Below are positions 8,352-17,048 of a DNA stretch of 64,000 nucleotides, piece after piece. Below the pieces are notes generated by a model, which saw only the letters and a program-made list of their open reading frames with translations, was not told the DNA's origin and ran no database searches. This DNA is from Clostridium sp. Its GTDB lineage: Bacteria; Cyanobacteriota; Vampirovibrionia; Gastranaerophilales; Gastranaerophilaceae. Both the position numbers and the translations under genes were made by a program. The DNA is taken from positions 62,001 to 126,000 of the forward strand of contig JAHALR010000004.1 in NCBI GenBank assembly GCA_018362895.1, written 5' to 3'. The stretch's first letter is position 1, and each line of letters begins with the position of its first letter.

Positions 8352-8405
8352 AACATTGTTATAACATAGTTAATACCAAAAATCAACAATATTTGCAACA
8401 ATGTT
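8352..8405. promoter_or_regulatory. Inverted repeat pair in a divergent promoter region
   Basis: AACATTGTT (8352-8360) and its exact reverse complement AACAATGTT (8397-8405) are 36 bp apart. The left arm overlaps the candidate minus-strand -10 and the right arm lies near the plus-strand start region. Placement suits binding by a dimeric regulator such as the adjacent AbrB-like protein. Confidence 0.5.
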
Positions 8406-8429
8406 ATTATTGATTTAAAAGGGAAAAAT

Positions 8430-8585
8430 ATGAGGAAAAAATTTACACAAATAGGCAACAGCTGGGGTATTATATTTCCTAAAGCAATTTTGGAACTTAT
8501 CAATGTCAATCCCGTAAAAGACGAAGTCGACATCAAAGTTGTCGATGACAAATTAATAATCACAAAATATAAAGAAGAAAACTAA
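8430..8585 (+). CDS. AbrB/MazE-family small DNA-binding protein (51 aa)
   Basis: The peptide [20 protein letters not shown] fits the swapped-hairpin AbrB/SpoVT motif ([19 protein letters not shown] then [16 protein letters not shown]), the fold used by MazE-type antitoxins and transition-state regulators. At 51 aa it is just the DNA-binding half, without a toxin-binding tail. AAAAGGG lies upstream of the ATG. The stop codon TAA is followed at once by the hisF ATG (TAAATG), so hisF is probably translated by coupling to it. It has no downstream toxin gene; its only small partner is the divergent 55-aa gene. Confidence 0.75.
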   Translation: MRKKFTQIGNSWGIIFPKAILELINVNPVKDEVDIKVVDDKLIITKYKEEN

Positions 8586-9341
8586 ATGCTGGCAAAAAGA
8601 ATAATACCCTGCCTTGATGTAAAAAACGGCGAAACCGTAAAAGGCGTAAACTTTGAAAACCTTAAATATGCAGGCGACCCTGTCACTCTAGCAAAAAAAT
8701 ACAGCACAGAAGGCGCAGATGAACTTGTCTTCTTAGACATCACTGCAACAAATGAAGGCAGAAAAACCACTCTGAATATGGTTGAACAGGTAGCCAAACA
8801 GGTCTTTATCCCCTTTACCGTAGGCGGAGGAATAAAAACAATTGAAGACATGCGCTCTATTCTGCTTGCAGGTGCGGACAAAGTCGCAATAAATTCACAA
8901 GCCGTAAAAAACCCTCAATTGATAAAAGACTCCTCCTCATACTTCGGCTCGCAATGTATTGTTGTAGCCGTTGACGGAAGAAGAGCCGATGATGATTTTT
9001 ATGTGTTCATAAACGCAGGACAAAAAAACACAGGCATAAAACTTCTCGACTGGGTAAAACAGGTTCAGTCCCTCGGTGCAGGAGAAATTCTTCTCACCTC
9101 AATGGATGCTGACGGAACACAAGCCGGTTTTGACCTTGAAATGACAAAACTTGTTGTTGAAAATACCTCAATTCCCGTCATTGCCTCGGGCGGAGCAGGT
9201 TCAGACTCTCAGCATTTTGTCGATGTTTTTGAAAAAGCACAGGCAGATGCTGCTCTTGCCGCATCAATTTTTCACTTTGGCACGCTTCCTGTTCCCAAAC
9301 TCAAACAGGAGCTTAGAGAGAAAAACATTTGTGTAAGATAA
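8586..9341 (+). CDS. hisF: Imidazole glycerol phosphate synthase cyclase subunit
   Basis: The cyclase half of IGP synthase in histidine biosynthesis, using ammonia passed from HisH. The 251-aa TIM barrel shows [18 protein letters not shown] with the catalytic Asp, VAVDGRR with the second Asp, and the phosphate-binding loops GGGIKT and ASGGAGS. There is no clear ribosome site of its own; translation is probably coupled to the preceding AbrB-like gene, whose stop touches this ATG. No other his gene is in the window, so histidine genes are scattered in this genome. Confidence 0.95.
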   Translation: MLAKRIIPCLDVKNGETVKGVNFENLKYAGDPVTLAKKYSTEGADELVFLDITATNEGRKTTLNMVEQVAKQVFIPFTVGGGIKTIEDMRSILLAGADKVAINSQAVKNPQLIKDSSSYFGSQCIVVAVDGRRADDDFYVFINAGQKNTGIKLLDWVKQVQSLGAGEILLTSMDADGTQAGFDLEMTKLVVENTSIPVIASGGAGSDSQHFVDVFEKAQADAALAASIFHFGTLPVPKLKQELREKNICVR

Positions 9342-9356
9342 ACTCACACAAGCACG

Positions 9357-10385
9357 TTATTTTTCAACAGGTTCGCTTACATGTTTGCCGACTATCGGAG
9401 CAATTTTTTCAATATCGTCTTTCAATGCTTTAAATTGTTCGGGATACAATGACTGCGCGCCGTCACAAAGTGCCGTATCAGGATCATAATGCACCTCGAT
9501 AATCAAACCGTCGCATCCTGCGGCAACAGCCGCTCTAGACATCGGAGCAACCTTATCACGAAGACCTGTTCCATGGCTCGGGTCAATAATAATCGGAAGG
9601 TGGCTCAATTTTTTCACAACAGGAATTGCGCTCAAATCCAGAGTGTTTCTCGTTATTCTTTCAAAAGTTCTTATACCTCTCTCACAAAGAATAACCTCTC
9701 TGTTTCCGCCTGACATAACATATTCAGCAGCCATAAGAAGCTCTTCAATTGTATTAGCCATACCTCTTTTGACCATAACAGGCTTGTTTATATAACCCAA
9801 TTCACGCAGCAGATTGAAGTTTTGCATGTTTCGCGCACCTACCTGCAAAATATCAACATATTTTAAGCACATCGGAATTTGTGAAATCTCCATTACTTCC
9901 GAAGTTACAGCCATTCCGTATTTATCAGCTACATCTCTTATAATTTTTAAACCTTCTTCGCCCATGCCCTGAAAAGCATAAGGTGAGGTTCTTGGTTTAA
10001 AAGCACCGCCTCTGAGGATTTTTATACCCATTTCGCTGAGTTTTTTGGCTGTTTCATCCATTTGTTCATAGCTCTCAACCGTACAGGGCCCTGCAATAAG
10101 ACCTATATTGTCACCGCCGAATTTCACTCCGTTTACTTCAACAATAGTGTCTTCGGGTTTGAACATTCTGCCTGCAAGTTTATAGCTGGAAGAAATTCTG
10201 ATAACTTCCTTTACACCTTCCAACAGTTCTATATCACGGGGGTCAACAATTTTTCCGCCTACTGCACCTATTACTGTTTGAACCTCCCCTTTTGAAACGT
10301 GAGCATCAAAGTTTTTTCTCTTAATAAAACTTACAACGCTTTGGATTTGTTCGTCTGTGGCAGAGGGATTCATAATGATGAGCAT
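9357..10385 (-). CDS. aroF: 3-deoxy-7-phosphoheptulonate synthase, type I beta with ACT-like N-domain
   Basis: Entry enzyme of the shikimate pathway, joining PEP and erythrose 4-phosphate to DAHP. The 342-aa protein has an N-terminal ferredoxin-like regulatory domain (about 1-68, MLIIMNPSATDEQ) as in the Thermotoga/Bacillus class, then the KDO8PS-like barrel with GLIAGPCTVES, GGAFKPRTSPYAFQG, QVGARNMQN, and IDPSHGTG. The N-domain suggests feedback control by aromatic amino acids. AAGGAAT precedes the ATG. It is convergent with hisF, 15 bp apart, with no clear terminator between them. Confidence 0.95.
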   Translation of the reverse strand: MLIIMNPSATDEQIQSVVSFIKRKNFDAHVSKGEVQTVIGAVGGKIVDPRDIELLEGVKEVIRISSSYKLAGRMFKPEDTIVEVNGVKFGGDNIGLIAGPCTVESYEQMDETAKKLSEMGIKILRGGAFKPRTSPYAFQGMGEEGLKIIRDVADKYGMAVTSEVMEISQIPMCLKYVDILQVGARNMQNFNLLRELGYINKPVMVKRGMANTIEELLMAAEYVMSGGNREVILCERGIRTFERITRNTLDLSAIPVVKKLSHLPIIIDPSHGTGLRDKVAPMSRAAVAAGCDGLIIEVHYDPDTALCDGAQSLYPEQFKALKDDIEKIAPIVGKHVSEPVEK

Positions 10386-10510
10386 AATTTATATTCCTTT
10401 TTGTTATTAATGTTAAGATATTTTAGCAAATTTATTTTTTACCTGTTTTTTAATACATGTAAAATTATTATTCCATAATAATATAAATATAGGTACTATA
10501 AAAATTATTT

Positions 10511-10538
10511 TTGTAGTAAATTATTAATTACGTATAAA
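10511..10538 (+). promoter_or_regulatory. Putative promoter of the basic amino acid decarboxylase
   Basis: TTGTAG (10511-10516) and TATAAA (10533-10538) are 16 bp apart. The expected start is near 10545. A tiny open frame overlaps the leader: an ATG at 10557 in another frame, with GGAG five bases before it. Confidence 0.45.
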
Positions 10539-10563
10539 TTTTTTAATGGAGACTTTATGCTAA

Positions 10564-12018
10564 ATGTTAAAAGCAAAGACAAAAACACGTAAATTCCGCA
10601 GAATTTCTGACGATTTAAGAAGCGATGTAAAAGCACCGCTCGTTGAAGCGCTTGAAAATTTTTACAAAAGTCCTATGATGCAATTTCACATCCCCGGACA
10701 TACAGGCGGACGCGCCTCTTTTCAACCGTTCAAAAAACTCGTCGGCAGCCGTGCTTTGCTTTTAGACACAACAGATGAATTTGACAATTTAGGAACTCTC
10801 CACCCCGCAACAGGACCTATAAAAGAAGCACAAGAGCTTGCTGCAAAAGCCTTTGATGCTCAAAGAACCTTCTTTCTCGTAGGCGGTTCAACCATAGGCA
10901 ATTTAACTCTGGCAATGTGCCAGTCCAAAAAAGGCAAAAAAGTAATAGTAAACAGGAACTGCCATCGTTCAATCCTCACCGGTATGATTATTTCCGGCGC
11001 AGAACCTGTTTGGATTCTTCCCGAAAAGCTCAATGAATGGTCTTTATGGGGAGAAATCGAACCAAAAGAAATAGAAAAAGCTCTAAAAGAAAATGATGAT
11101 GTTTCTATGGTTTGGATAACTAATCCTACCTATGAAGGAGTTGTCTCAGACATCAAAGCGATTGCACAAATCTGCAAAAAATATGACGTACCTTTGATTG
11201 TGGATGAAGCTCACGGATGTTTGTGGAATTTCAACAAAAATCTGCCTGTTTCTTCAATACATCTGGGCGCAGATGCTGTTGTACATTCGCTTCACAAAAC
11301 CGGCGGCAGCATGTCACAAAGCTCCATGCTCCACATCACAAAAGGTTCAAAATTTGACCCTGACGAAATTGAAAGAACATTACAGCTTTTACAAACAACA
11401 AGCCCATCCATGCTTCTTATGGCAAGTCTTGATGCAGCACGGGCAAATCTTGAATCCAAAAGAGGCAAAAGACAGCTTAGCCGTGCAATCCAATATGCAA
11501 AATTCGTCAGAAACAAGCTTCACAAAATTGATGGTGTGAACGTTCTTGAAGCAACCGAAAATTTCGGACAGGACATAACAAAAATCTTTATCAGTGTAGA
11601 CGGGCTTTCCGGAAAACGTCTTGAAAGTATTTTGGAGATTGATTTTGACATAGAAGTCGAATCAGCAAGTGATGTTGGTGTTTTGATGTTAATTAACATA
11701 GGCAACACAAAACAAGAAATTCAATATCTAGTCAATTCCATTGAAAAAATTGCAAAATCTAACTACTCGGATATTTATTACATAGAAAAAAGAAAACACA
11801 TGCCGATGCTTACGCCGCAAATTGTTATGAATCCTCGTGAGGCGTATTACAGTGAAAAAGAAACTATCGCAAAAGAAAAAGCAGTAGGCAGAATTTCCGC
11901 TGAAGTTATAGCAGAATGCCCTCCCGGAATTTCAATTCTTCTGCCCGGAGAGTTAATAACAGAAGCACATTTGCCATATTTAAACGAATATAATTGTATT
12001 GAAGTAATTAAAAAGTAA
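10564..12018 (+). CDS. Orn/Lys/Arg decarboxylase family protein (PLP-dependent)
   Basis: Fold-type I PLP decarboxylase of 484 aa, the short form without the N-terminal wing domain. FHIPGHTGG and the LGTLHPATGPIKEAQELAA region mark the family. The cofactor pocket shows VDEAHG, and the PLP lysine is in HSLHKTGGSMSQSS. A C-terminal domain ends in CPPGISILLPGE, typical of these enzymes. The substrate (arginine, lysine or ornithine) cannot be fixed from the sequence; arginine decarboxylase for polyamine synthesis is the usual role in cyanobacteria. The ATG at 10564 is 15 nt from GGAG, while a closer ATG at 10557 opens only an 11-codon frame. Confidence 0.9.
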   Translation: MLKAKTKTRKFRRISDDLRSDVKAPLVEALENFYKSPMMQFHIPGHTGGRASFQPFKKLVGSRALLLDTTDEFDNLGTLHPATGPIKEAQELAAKAFDAQRTFFLVGGSTIGNLTLAMCQSKKGKKVIVNRNCHRSILTGMIISGAEPVWILPEKLNEWSLWGEIEPKEIEKALKENDDVSMVWITNPTYEGVVSDIKAIAQICKKYDVPLIVDEAHGCLWNFNKNLPVSSIHLGADAVVHSLHKTGGSMSQSSMLHITKGSKFDPDEIERTLQLLQTTSPSMLLMASLDAARANLESKRGKRQLSRAIQYAKFVRNKLHKIDGVNVLEATENFGQDITKIFISVDGLSGKRLESILEIDFDIEVESASDVGVLMLINIGNTKQEIQYLVNSIEKIAKSNYSDIYYIEKRKHMPMLTPQIVMNPREAYYSEKETIAKEKAVGRISAEVIAECPPGISILLPGELITEAHLPYLNEYNCIEVIKK

Positions 12019-12095
12019 ATATAATTTAATAATCCTTTTATCTGTATTGAAAAATAGTCATTTAAGAACTAGAATGAATGAAAGGAGTATGAATT

Positions 12096-12554
12096 ATGAT
12101 TAAAAAATTTGCCGTCTCTTTATTGTTTTTTACGTTGTGTTCACCGGCTTTTGCTCTTGAAGGAAAGGTTGCAAAAAACATGACACCTGTAAAAGAACAG
12201 GAAATGACACTCGGTATTGTACAAAAAGAAATCAAACTCGGCGCAACCCAAGATGAGGTAGCACTGGCACTCGGTTCACCAAACATTGTTACACGTGATG
12301 CTGACGGGAAAGACACCTGGATTTATGACAAGGTTTCTTCAATTGTTTCATACAACAACAATGGCTTTGGTATAGGCGGCGGAACTGTTGGAGGAGGCAC
12401 TCCAGGCGATGGTGTAATAGGCGGCATTCTGGGTGTACGCTGGGGCAAAAACAAAGGTCAGGTTGAAACAGTACAAAAGACTTTGACTGTGGTAATTAAA
12501 TTCAACAAAAAAAATCAGGTTGAATCATTCACATATCACATGAGCAAATTCTAA
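12096..12554 (+). CDS. Secreted SmpA/BamE-like domain protein
   Basis: The 152-aa product has a signal peptide (MIKKFAVSLLFFTLCSPAFA, cleavage likely after residue 20). It then has a BamE/OmlA-like stretch, IKLGATQDEVALALGSPNIV followed by GKDTWIYDK. A glycine-rich loop around residues 90-115 separates it from a final beta pair (LTVVIKFNKKNQVESF). There is no lipobox, so it would be periplasmic. AAAGGAG lies upstream of the ATG. It heads a four-gene run with spacings of 9, 2 and 5 bp. A role in the cell envelope is inference. Confidence 0.7.
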   Translation: MIKKFAVSLLFFTLCSPAFALEGKVAKNMTPVKEQEMTLGIVQKEIKLGATQDEVALALGSPNIVTRDADGKDTWIYDKVSSIVSYNNNGFGIGGGTVGGGTPGDGVIGGILGVRWGKNKGQVETVQKTLTVVIKFNKKNQVESFTYHMSKF

Positions 12555-12563
12555 GGGGTCTTA

Positions 12564-13103
12564 ATGAAAAAACTATCAATCATTTTTATTATGTCTGCAT
12601 TTTTGTTGACAACACCTTGTGCCATAGCCAAAAAAGTTAAAGCAGATAATGACGACATAATTTCAACAAAACAAACACAACTCCAAAAAAGACAAATTCA
12701 AACTCGAAGCTATTCCAACATCAGCAAAGCAATGATTATGAAAGCAATGTTGAATGTTCTTCAAGATGAGGGTTACATCGTCTACAATGCAAACCCTCTT
12801 CTGGGATTTATTTCAGGAACAAAAGAGTTTGATGCAAAAGACAAATCAATTGACATAGCCAAAGAATTCGGAACAAGCAAATCCTCGCTTATGTGGAAAG
12901 GTGTAACAGTAGCTGTGATAGAAGCAACAGCCAATGTTACCGAATTCGGAAAAGAAATAAAAGTCAGAGTAAACTTCAAAAGAAAACTCTTAAATGTTTA
13001 TGGAAACGCACAATCAATAGATGAAATAGATGATGAAAAATACTATCAGGAATTTTTCGCCAAAGTTGACAAAGCAATTTTTATCCAAAAACAAAAAATA
13101 TAG
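12564..13103 (+). CDS. Secreted protein of unknown function, paralog A
   Basis: The 179-aa protein carries a signal peptide (MKKLSIIFIMSAFLLTTPCAIA) with a cysteine near the end, so a lipoprotein is possible but the context is not a strong lipobox. The mature part reads SNISKAMIMKAMLNVLQDEGYIV then GFISGTKEFD, which resembles the next gene's product (EVFKAAINTLQDNGFIILN..MGYIRAKKDF). Both are presumably duplicates of one envelope-protein family. The repeated scheme is a helix, a beta strand, then a DUF4136-like body, but I cannot assign a named family. Confidence 0.6.
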   Translation: MKKLSIIFIMSAFLLTTPCAIAKKVKADNDDIISTKQTQLQKRQIQTRSYSNISKAMIMKAMLNVLQDEGYIVYNANPLLGFISGTKEFDAKDKSIDIAKEFGTSKSSLMWKGVTVAVIEATANVTEFGKEIKVRVNFKRKLLNVYGNAQSIDEIDDEKYYQEFFAKVDKAIFIQKQKI

Positions 13104-13105
13104 AT

Positions 13106-13705
13106 ATGAAAAAATTTATTTCAGCAATATTAATTATAAATATATGTTTTTTTAATCTTCTTCCCTGCTGTGCCAAGCCCTTCAAAAGTTATACACAGCT
13201 TGAAATAAGAGAAATGCAAACACATATTTATGACACACAAAACAAACAGGAAGTTTTCAAAGCTGCCATAAATACCCTTCAGGATAATGGTTTCATTATA
13301 TTAAATATTGAAGATGAAATGGGATATATAAGGGCCAAAAAAGATTTCAGAAAAAAATATACTGACAAATCCAGAATTGCAGGTTATTCACTGCTTTTGG
13401 CATATTATATTACAATGACAGTTTTCTCTTACGGAGCAGCAGCATACACCATTGCTGATCCTATAAACCGTATGGGCAATGAATTGTCTAAAAAAACCTT
13501 TATTGTTGATTCAAATGTAAATATCGAACCATACGGAAACAAAACAAGAGTCAGATGCACTATGGTTGAAAAAATTCTCGAAAATGCAGACGGATACAGT
13601 TATATAAAATCATCACCAAGAAAAGTTATTCGAATTTATGAACCCGTAATTTATCAAGCATTTTTTAATGAACTTGATAAAAACATATTTTATGGAAGAA
13701 TATAA
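13106..13705 (+). CDS. Secreted protein of unknown function, paralog B
   Basis: The 199-aa protein starts with a signal-like segment (MKKFISAILIINICFFNLLP, then CCAK). The two adjacent cysteines after it make a lipoprotein plausible. The N-terminal half matches the preceding gene product. A hydrophobic stretch at about residues 90-115 (AGYSLLLAYYITMTVFSYGA) may be a second membrane segment or a buried strand. Only 2 bp separate it from its paralog, so they are co-transcribed and probably work at the same site in the envelope. Confidence 0.6.
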   Translation: MKKFISAILIINICFFNLLPCCAKPFKSYTQLEIREMQTHIYDTQNKQEVFKAAINTLQDNGFIILNIEDEMGYIRAKKDFRKKYTDKSRIAGYSLLLAYYITMTVFSYGAAAYTIADPINRMGNELSKKTFIVDSNVNIEPYGNKTRVRCTMVEKILENADGYSYIKSSPRKVIRIYEPVIYQAFFNELDKNIFYGRI

Positions 13706-13710
13706 ATATT

Positions 13711-14175
13711 ATGAGTAACATTTTAAAGTGGAGTTTTAAAAATGCACTTGTCGGCATAGCATGTTTGTTCTGTGTCACAGTGATTGTGTGTGCTTTTCTT
13801 GCACCCGTTCTCGCACATTCAAACTTTGCTCCCGCTGCAAATGTACTGTATGACTTTTTACATAAACTATGTAAAATGCACGGAACCAATATCTTCACTA
13901 TTTTACATCACCCGATTGGAATCTGTGCACGCTGCATAGGCTCATATATCAGTGCAGCAGTAATTTTATATACTTATCTTCATAAGTTTAAAATGGACAA
14001 AATTGTTTTTATCATAATCGGAACTCTTGCCTTTGGCGAAATTGCCGCAGAGTATTTTAATCTGTTTGTAACAAACGATTTTATAAGACTCATAGACGGT
14101 TTCTTTCTCGGAGCATTTTTGGGTATGTTGTTTATAAAAATTCTTGATTGGCTTGAAGGCAAAAAAGGCTGGTAG
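13711..14175 (+). CDS. DUF2085 family integral membrane protein
   Basis: The 154-aa protein has about four hydrophobic segments (near residues 10-30, 72-90, 98-115 and 125-145). The cysteine-bearing signature LHKLCKMHG followed by GICARCIGSYISA matches DUF2085, a family of small membrane proteins with conserved cysteines whose function is unknown. It is the last gene of the run starting at 12096, 5 bp after paralog B. Confidence 0.75.
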   Translation: MSNILKWSFKNALVGIACLFCVTVIVCAFLAPVLAHSNFAPAANVLYDFLHKLCKMHGTNIFTILHHPIGICARCIGSYISAAVILYTYLHKFKMDKIVFIIIGTLAFGEIAAEYFNLFVTNDFIRLIDGFFLGAFLGMLFIKILDWLEGKKGW

Positions 14176-14497
14176 CAATCTTTTGCCGGAATAGAACTTT
14201 TGTATTACTATAAACATTTTTAATTACAATTTTATTAATATTTTGTAACAAAAATTCATGTTAATTTTAATATAACAACCCTATTTTTTAAAAAACAATT
14301 TACACATTTCGGTGTAATTAAACTTTAGAAGTATTCACAGAGTCAAAAAAAATGTTATAATAGAAAAACAGAGAAGAATAAGTGTTCTCTTTACCCTTTA
14401 TAAAGATATGTAAAGATATTGTTTACAAAAAGTTTAAAAAAGTCAATTATTCATCAAAACATTTTTTTAATAAGTATGTAGGAAAAGTGTTGAATGA
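14176..14497. other. 322-bp intergenic region with promoter elements
   Basis: AT-rich and without a convincing gene. An inverted repeat TTACAC/GTGTAA sits at 14300-14317 around ATTTCG. A consensus -10 box TATAAT lies at 14356-14361 with no good -35 at 17 bp, and would give a leader of about 130 nt for the HEAT-repeat gene. No other structure is evident. Confidence 0.5.
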
Positions 14498-15373
14498 ATG
14501 TCGGAGGAAAGACAAGACATGACAATTAGTGTGAACTCAAGAAAAAAACAAGCAAAAAAATCGTTTGATGAATTGCTGAACGATTTGCGTACAAGCAATT
14601 CTGAGAAAGTCAGATACAATGCGGCTCGTATTCTTGGTGAAATCGGTGATTCCCAGGCTGTTGAACCGCTTATTGATGTTTTGAAAAATGACAAAAACGG
14701 TTCTGTTCGTTTATATGCAGCCAGAGCATTGGGCGAATTGGGTGATGTTGCTGCAACTATCCCCCTTATTGAATCTTTGAGAGAAGACAGAAACGTTGAT
14801 GTTAGAGTTCGTGCTGCCCGTGCATTAGGACGTTTGGGCGGCAAAGAAGTTGTTGAACCTTTAGTAGAAGCTCTCAACGACGAAAACCCGCAAGTTTGTA
14901 TCACTGCTACCGATGCTTTAATTGAAATCGGTGATGTTGCTACTGATGCGTTGATGGAATCTTTAGATCATGAAAAAGTTAACGTAAGATGCGATGCAAC
15001 AAGAGCATTAGGCGAAATCGGCAACCCCAAAGCAGTTGATAAAATTATCACTATGCTGAACGATGAATGGGTAAATGTTAGAATTTACGCTGTTACTTCT
15101 TTAGGAAAATTGAGTGATAAAAAAGCTGTTCCTGCATTAATCGAAGTTATGCAGAACAAAAAAGAAAATGATTTAGTCAGAGCCGGTGCTGCTGCTGCTT
15201 TGGGTGTACTCAGAGACCAAAGAGCATTGATGCCATTGAGAGAACTTATTATGGCTGCTGATGAACTCGGTGAACTTGAAGATACAGCTTTGAAATCATT
15301 CAAAAAAATCATGGCAGCTAACTGGCAGGCTATTCCTGGAGCAGCTCCGCAAAAGAAAACAGCCGGTGTATAA
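14498..15373 (+). CDS. HEAT-repeat (PBS-lyase-like) protein
   Basis: The 291-aa protein is almost entirely a solenoid of about seven 31-residue HEAT repeats, each with the pattern VR..AARALGE.GD..AV.PLI..L. Such repeats bind other proteins; in cyanobacteria close relatives act on phycobilisomes (CpcE, NblB), but nothing in this window makes phycobiliproteins, so the partner is unknown. An alternative start is the ATG at 14519, preceded by GGAGG eleven bases upstream. It is a single-gene unit ending in a terminator, upstream of the flagellar operon. Confidence 0.85.
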   Translation: MSEERQDMTISVNSRKKQAKKSFDELLNDLRTSNSEKVRYNAARILGEIGDSQAVEPLIDVLKNDKNGSVRLYAARALGELGDVAATIPLIESLREDRNVDVRVRAARALGRLGGKEVVEPLVEALNDENPQVCITATDALIEIGDVATDALMESLDHEKVNVRCDATRALGEIGNPKAVDKIITMLNDEWVNVRIYAVTSLGKLSDKKAVPALIEVMQNKKENDLVRAGAAAALGVLRDQRALMPLRELIMAADELGELEDTALKSFKKIMAANWQAIPGAAPQKKTAGV

Positions 15374-15396
15374 TCAATAACATTAACCTAAATTTT

Positions 15397-15431
15397 AAAA
15401 ACAGCTTCTTTTCTAAAGGAGCTGTTTTTTT
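15397..15431 (+). terminator. Terminator after the HEAT-repeat gene
   Basis: The stem AAAAACAGCT / AGCTGTTTTT closes a 13-nt loop and is followed by more T, a standard intrinsic terminator. Confidence 0.85.
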
Positions 15432-15528
15432 GTACCAAATTTCATATTGACCATGTGGTTAATATACTTGCCCAAAAATTCAACCATAGGGTTGATGAGA
15501 AAATACTTCATATAGAGTAATTTATACA

Positions 15529-15556
15529 TGAGGCATAATAAATTTATTTAGCCTCA
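15529..15556. promoter_or_regulatory. 28-bp imperfect palindrome upstream of the flagellar operon
   Basis: TGAGGC (15529-15534) and GCCTCA (15551-15556) flank AATAAATTTATT, itself a palindrome. It ends 34 bp before the first flagellar operon start codon. It could be an operator for a flagellar regulator or a hairpin in the leader; no clear sigma28 promoter was found near it. Confidence 0.45.
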
Positions 15557-15590
15557 AATGGTAAGAAAACTTGGGTAGGAAAAAAGAATA

Positions 15591-16208
15591 GTGGAACTCA
15601 GTGGATTAGATATTACTCTAAGACGTATGCAGGCTATTGAAAGCACATTCAATAGTTTAGCAAACTTCGGCATTGATTCTGTCAGACCCAATCAAGACTT
15701 TCAAAAAATTCTTGATGCAAATATGTCCTCAGAAAAAACAAAAACAACACCTTTTGCAAACAAAATTTTCTCAAGTGAACTTGCCTCATCAAATAATATA
15801 AACAGCACAAATGCTGACATTGATGCACTAATCGAACAATATTCAGCAAAAAACGGATTGGACAGTGCATTCGTAAAAGCCGTTATTAAACAAGAATCAG
15901 GTTTTCAACCTAAAGTCACATCAAGCTGCGGAGCTATGGGGCTTATGCAGCTCATGCCTGCAACAGCAAATTCTTTAGGTGTAAAAGATGCGTACGATCC
16001 AGAGCAAAATATTGCCGGCGGAACAAAATACCTCAAAGGTCTCCTTGACAGATTCGGCGGAGACAAATCTTTAGCACTTGCTGCCTACAATGCAGGACCA
16101 AATGCCGTAGCAAAATACAATGGAATTCCTCCCTATAAAGAAACCCAAAACTATGTAAAAAATATTATGAGTATGTATCAGCAATATAACAGGGGAGGTC
16201 AATCATGA
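15591..16208 (+). CDS. Lytic transglycosylase (SLT domain), flagellar operon
   Basis: Peptidoglycan-cleaving enzyme of 205 aa. The SLT fold covers about residues 80-200, with catalytic Glu in AVIKQESGFQP, then GAMGLMQLMPATA, the AYNAGPNAV motif, and a tyrosine-rich end. The first 75 residues are a flexible region. The GTG start at 15591 has AGGAAAAAA upstream. Its last 4 bp overlap the flgF ATG. It probably opens the wall for the flagellar rod, the job done by the C-terminal half of FlgJ in enterics; here that enzyme is a separate protein. Confidence 0.9.
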   Translation: MELSGLDITLRRMQAIESTFNSLANFGIDSVRPNQDFQKILDANMSSEKTKTTPFANKIFSSELASSNNINSTNADIDALIEQYSAKNGLDSAFVKAVIKQESGFQPKVTSSCGAMGLMQLMPATANSLGVKDAYDPEQNIAGGTKYLKGLLDRFGGDKSLALAAYNAGPNAVAKYNGIPPYKETQNYVKNIMSMYQQYNRGGQS

Positions 16209-17020
16209 TTTCCAGAGGTATAGATATAGCAGCAAAAGGCATGATGAGCCTCATAGATTTTCAAGACTCAACAGCCAACAACCTTGCTAACGTAAACACA
16301 AACGGATATAAAAAAGAGGGGCTTTCTTTCAGAAACGTATACAACGCTCTTGTGGAAGAACCAACAGAAAGAAATAATCCGAAAATCCAAGACGGAAGGC
16401 TCGTGGGAGAAATCAGCATGGGGTCTGAAACACACAAGCTTGTACATGAATTTTCGCAAGGTACGCTTTCCAGAACAGGAGGTCCTTTGGATTTAGGCAT
16501 CGAAGGTGATGGATTTTTCAAACTCAGAGCACCTGATGGAACTATTACTTACACAAGAAACGGTGCTTTCTGCATAAACTCTCAAAACATGCTTACTGAT
16601 ATGCAGGGTAATCAAGTACTGGACAGAGAGAACAGACCTATTCGTTTGAACCTTACAGAACTGAATATCAATTCACCTGATGATCTGAGTGTAAATGAAG
16701 AAGGAACAATTATTGCAAACAGAAAAGAAAACTCTCAGGCATTACAGACAATAGGTGTTTGGGATTTTGCAAATAAAGAAGACATGAGAGCAGCAGGAAC
16801 TTCACAATATGTACCCAAAGATATTACAACAAACCCTGAGCTCAGAGCACAAAAATTTTCCATTCAACAGGGAGCAATTGAACTTTCAAACGCAAATGTA
16901 ATTAATGAAATGATTAATACAATCAAAGTATCCAGAAACTATGAAACACTAAGCAGTTTCGTTAAAGAAAAATCATCACAGTTGTCAACAGCAATTCAAC
17001 TTGGCAGACTAAACGCATAA
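16205..17020 (+). CDS. flgF: Flagellar basal-body rod protein FlgF-like
   Basis: A 271-aa proximal/distal rod subunit. The N-terminal rod motif is visible (ISRGIDIAAKGMMSLIDFQD, then NNLANVNTNGYKKE). The middle has the flgG-type motif EGDGFFKL, and the C-terminal helix reads LSNANVINEMINTIKVSRNYE. FlgF is chosen over FlgG because the next gene is the better FlgG; the two are paralogs. A strong GGGGAGG lies inside the upstream gene, nine bases before the ATG, which overlaps that gene's stop (ATGA). Confidence 0.85.
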   Translation: MISRGIDIAAKGMMSLIDFQDSTANNLANVNTNGYKKEGLSFRNVYNALVEEPTERNNPKIQDGRLVGEISMGSETHKLVHEFSQGTLSRTGGPLDLGIEGDGFFKLRAPDGTITYTRNGAFCINSQNMLTDMQGNQVLDRENRPIRLNLTELNINSPDDLSVNEEGTIIANRKENSQALQTIGVWDFANKEDMRAAGTSQYVPKDITTNPELRAQKFSIQQGAIELSNANVINEMINTIKVSRNYETLSSFVKEKSSQLSTAIQLGRLNA

Positions 17021-17048
17021 AAATTAAAGACCCGGAGGAGAAAATAAA

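Noticed and set aside
8210..8563. 117-codon minus-strand open frame across the divergent promoter
   Set aside because: It overlaps, in other frames, both the AbrB-like gene and the better supported 55-aa gene, and its peptide has no family-like features.
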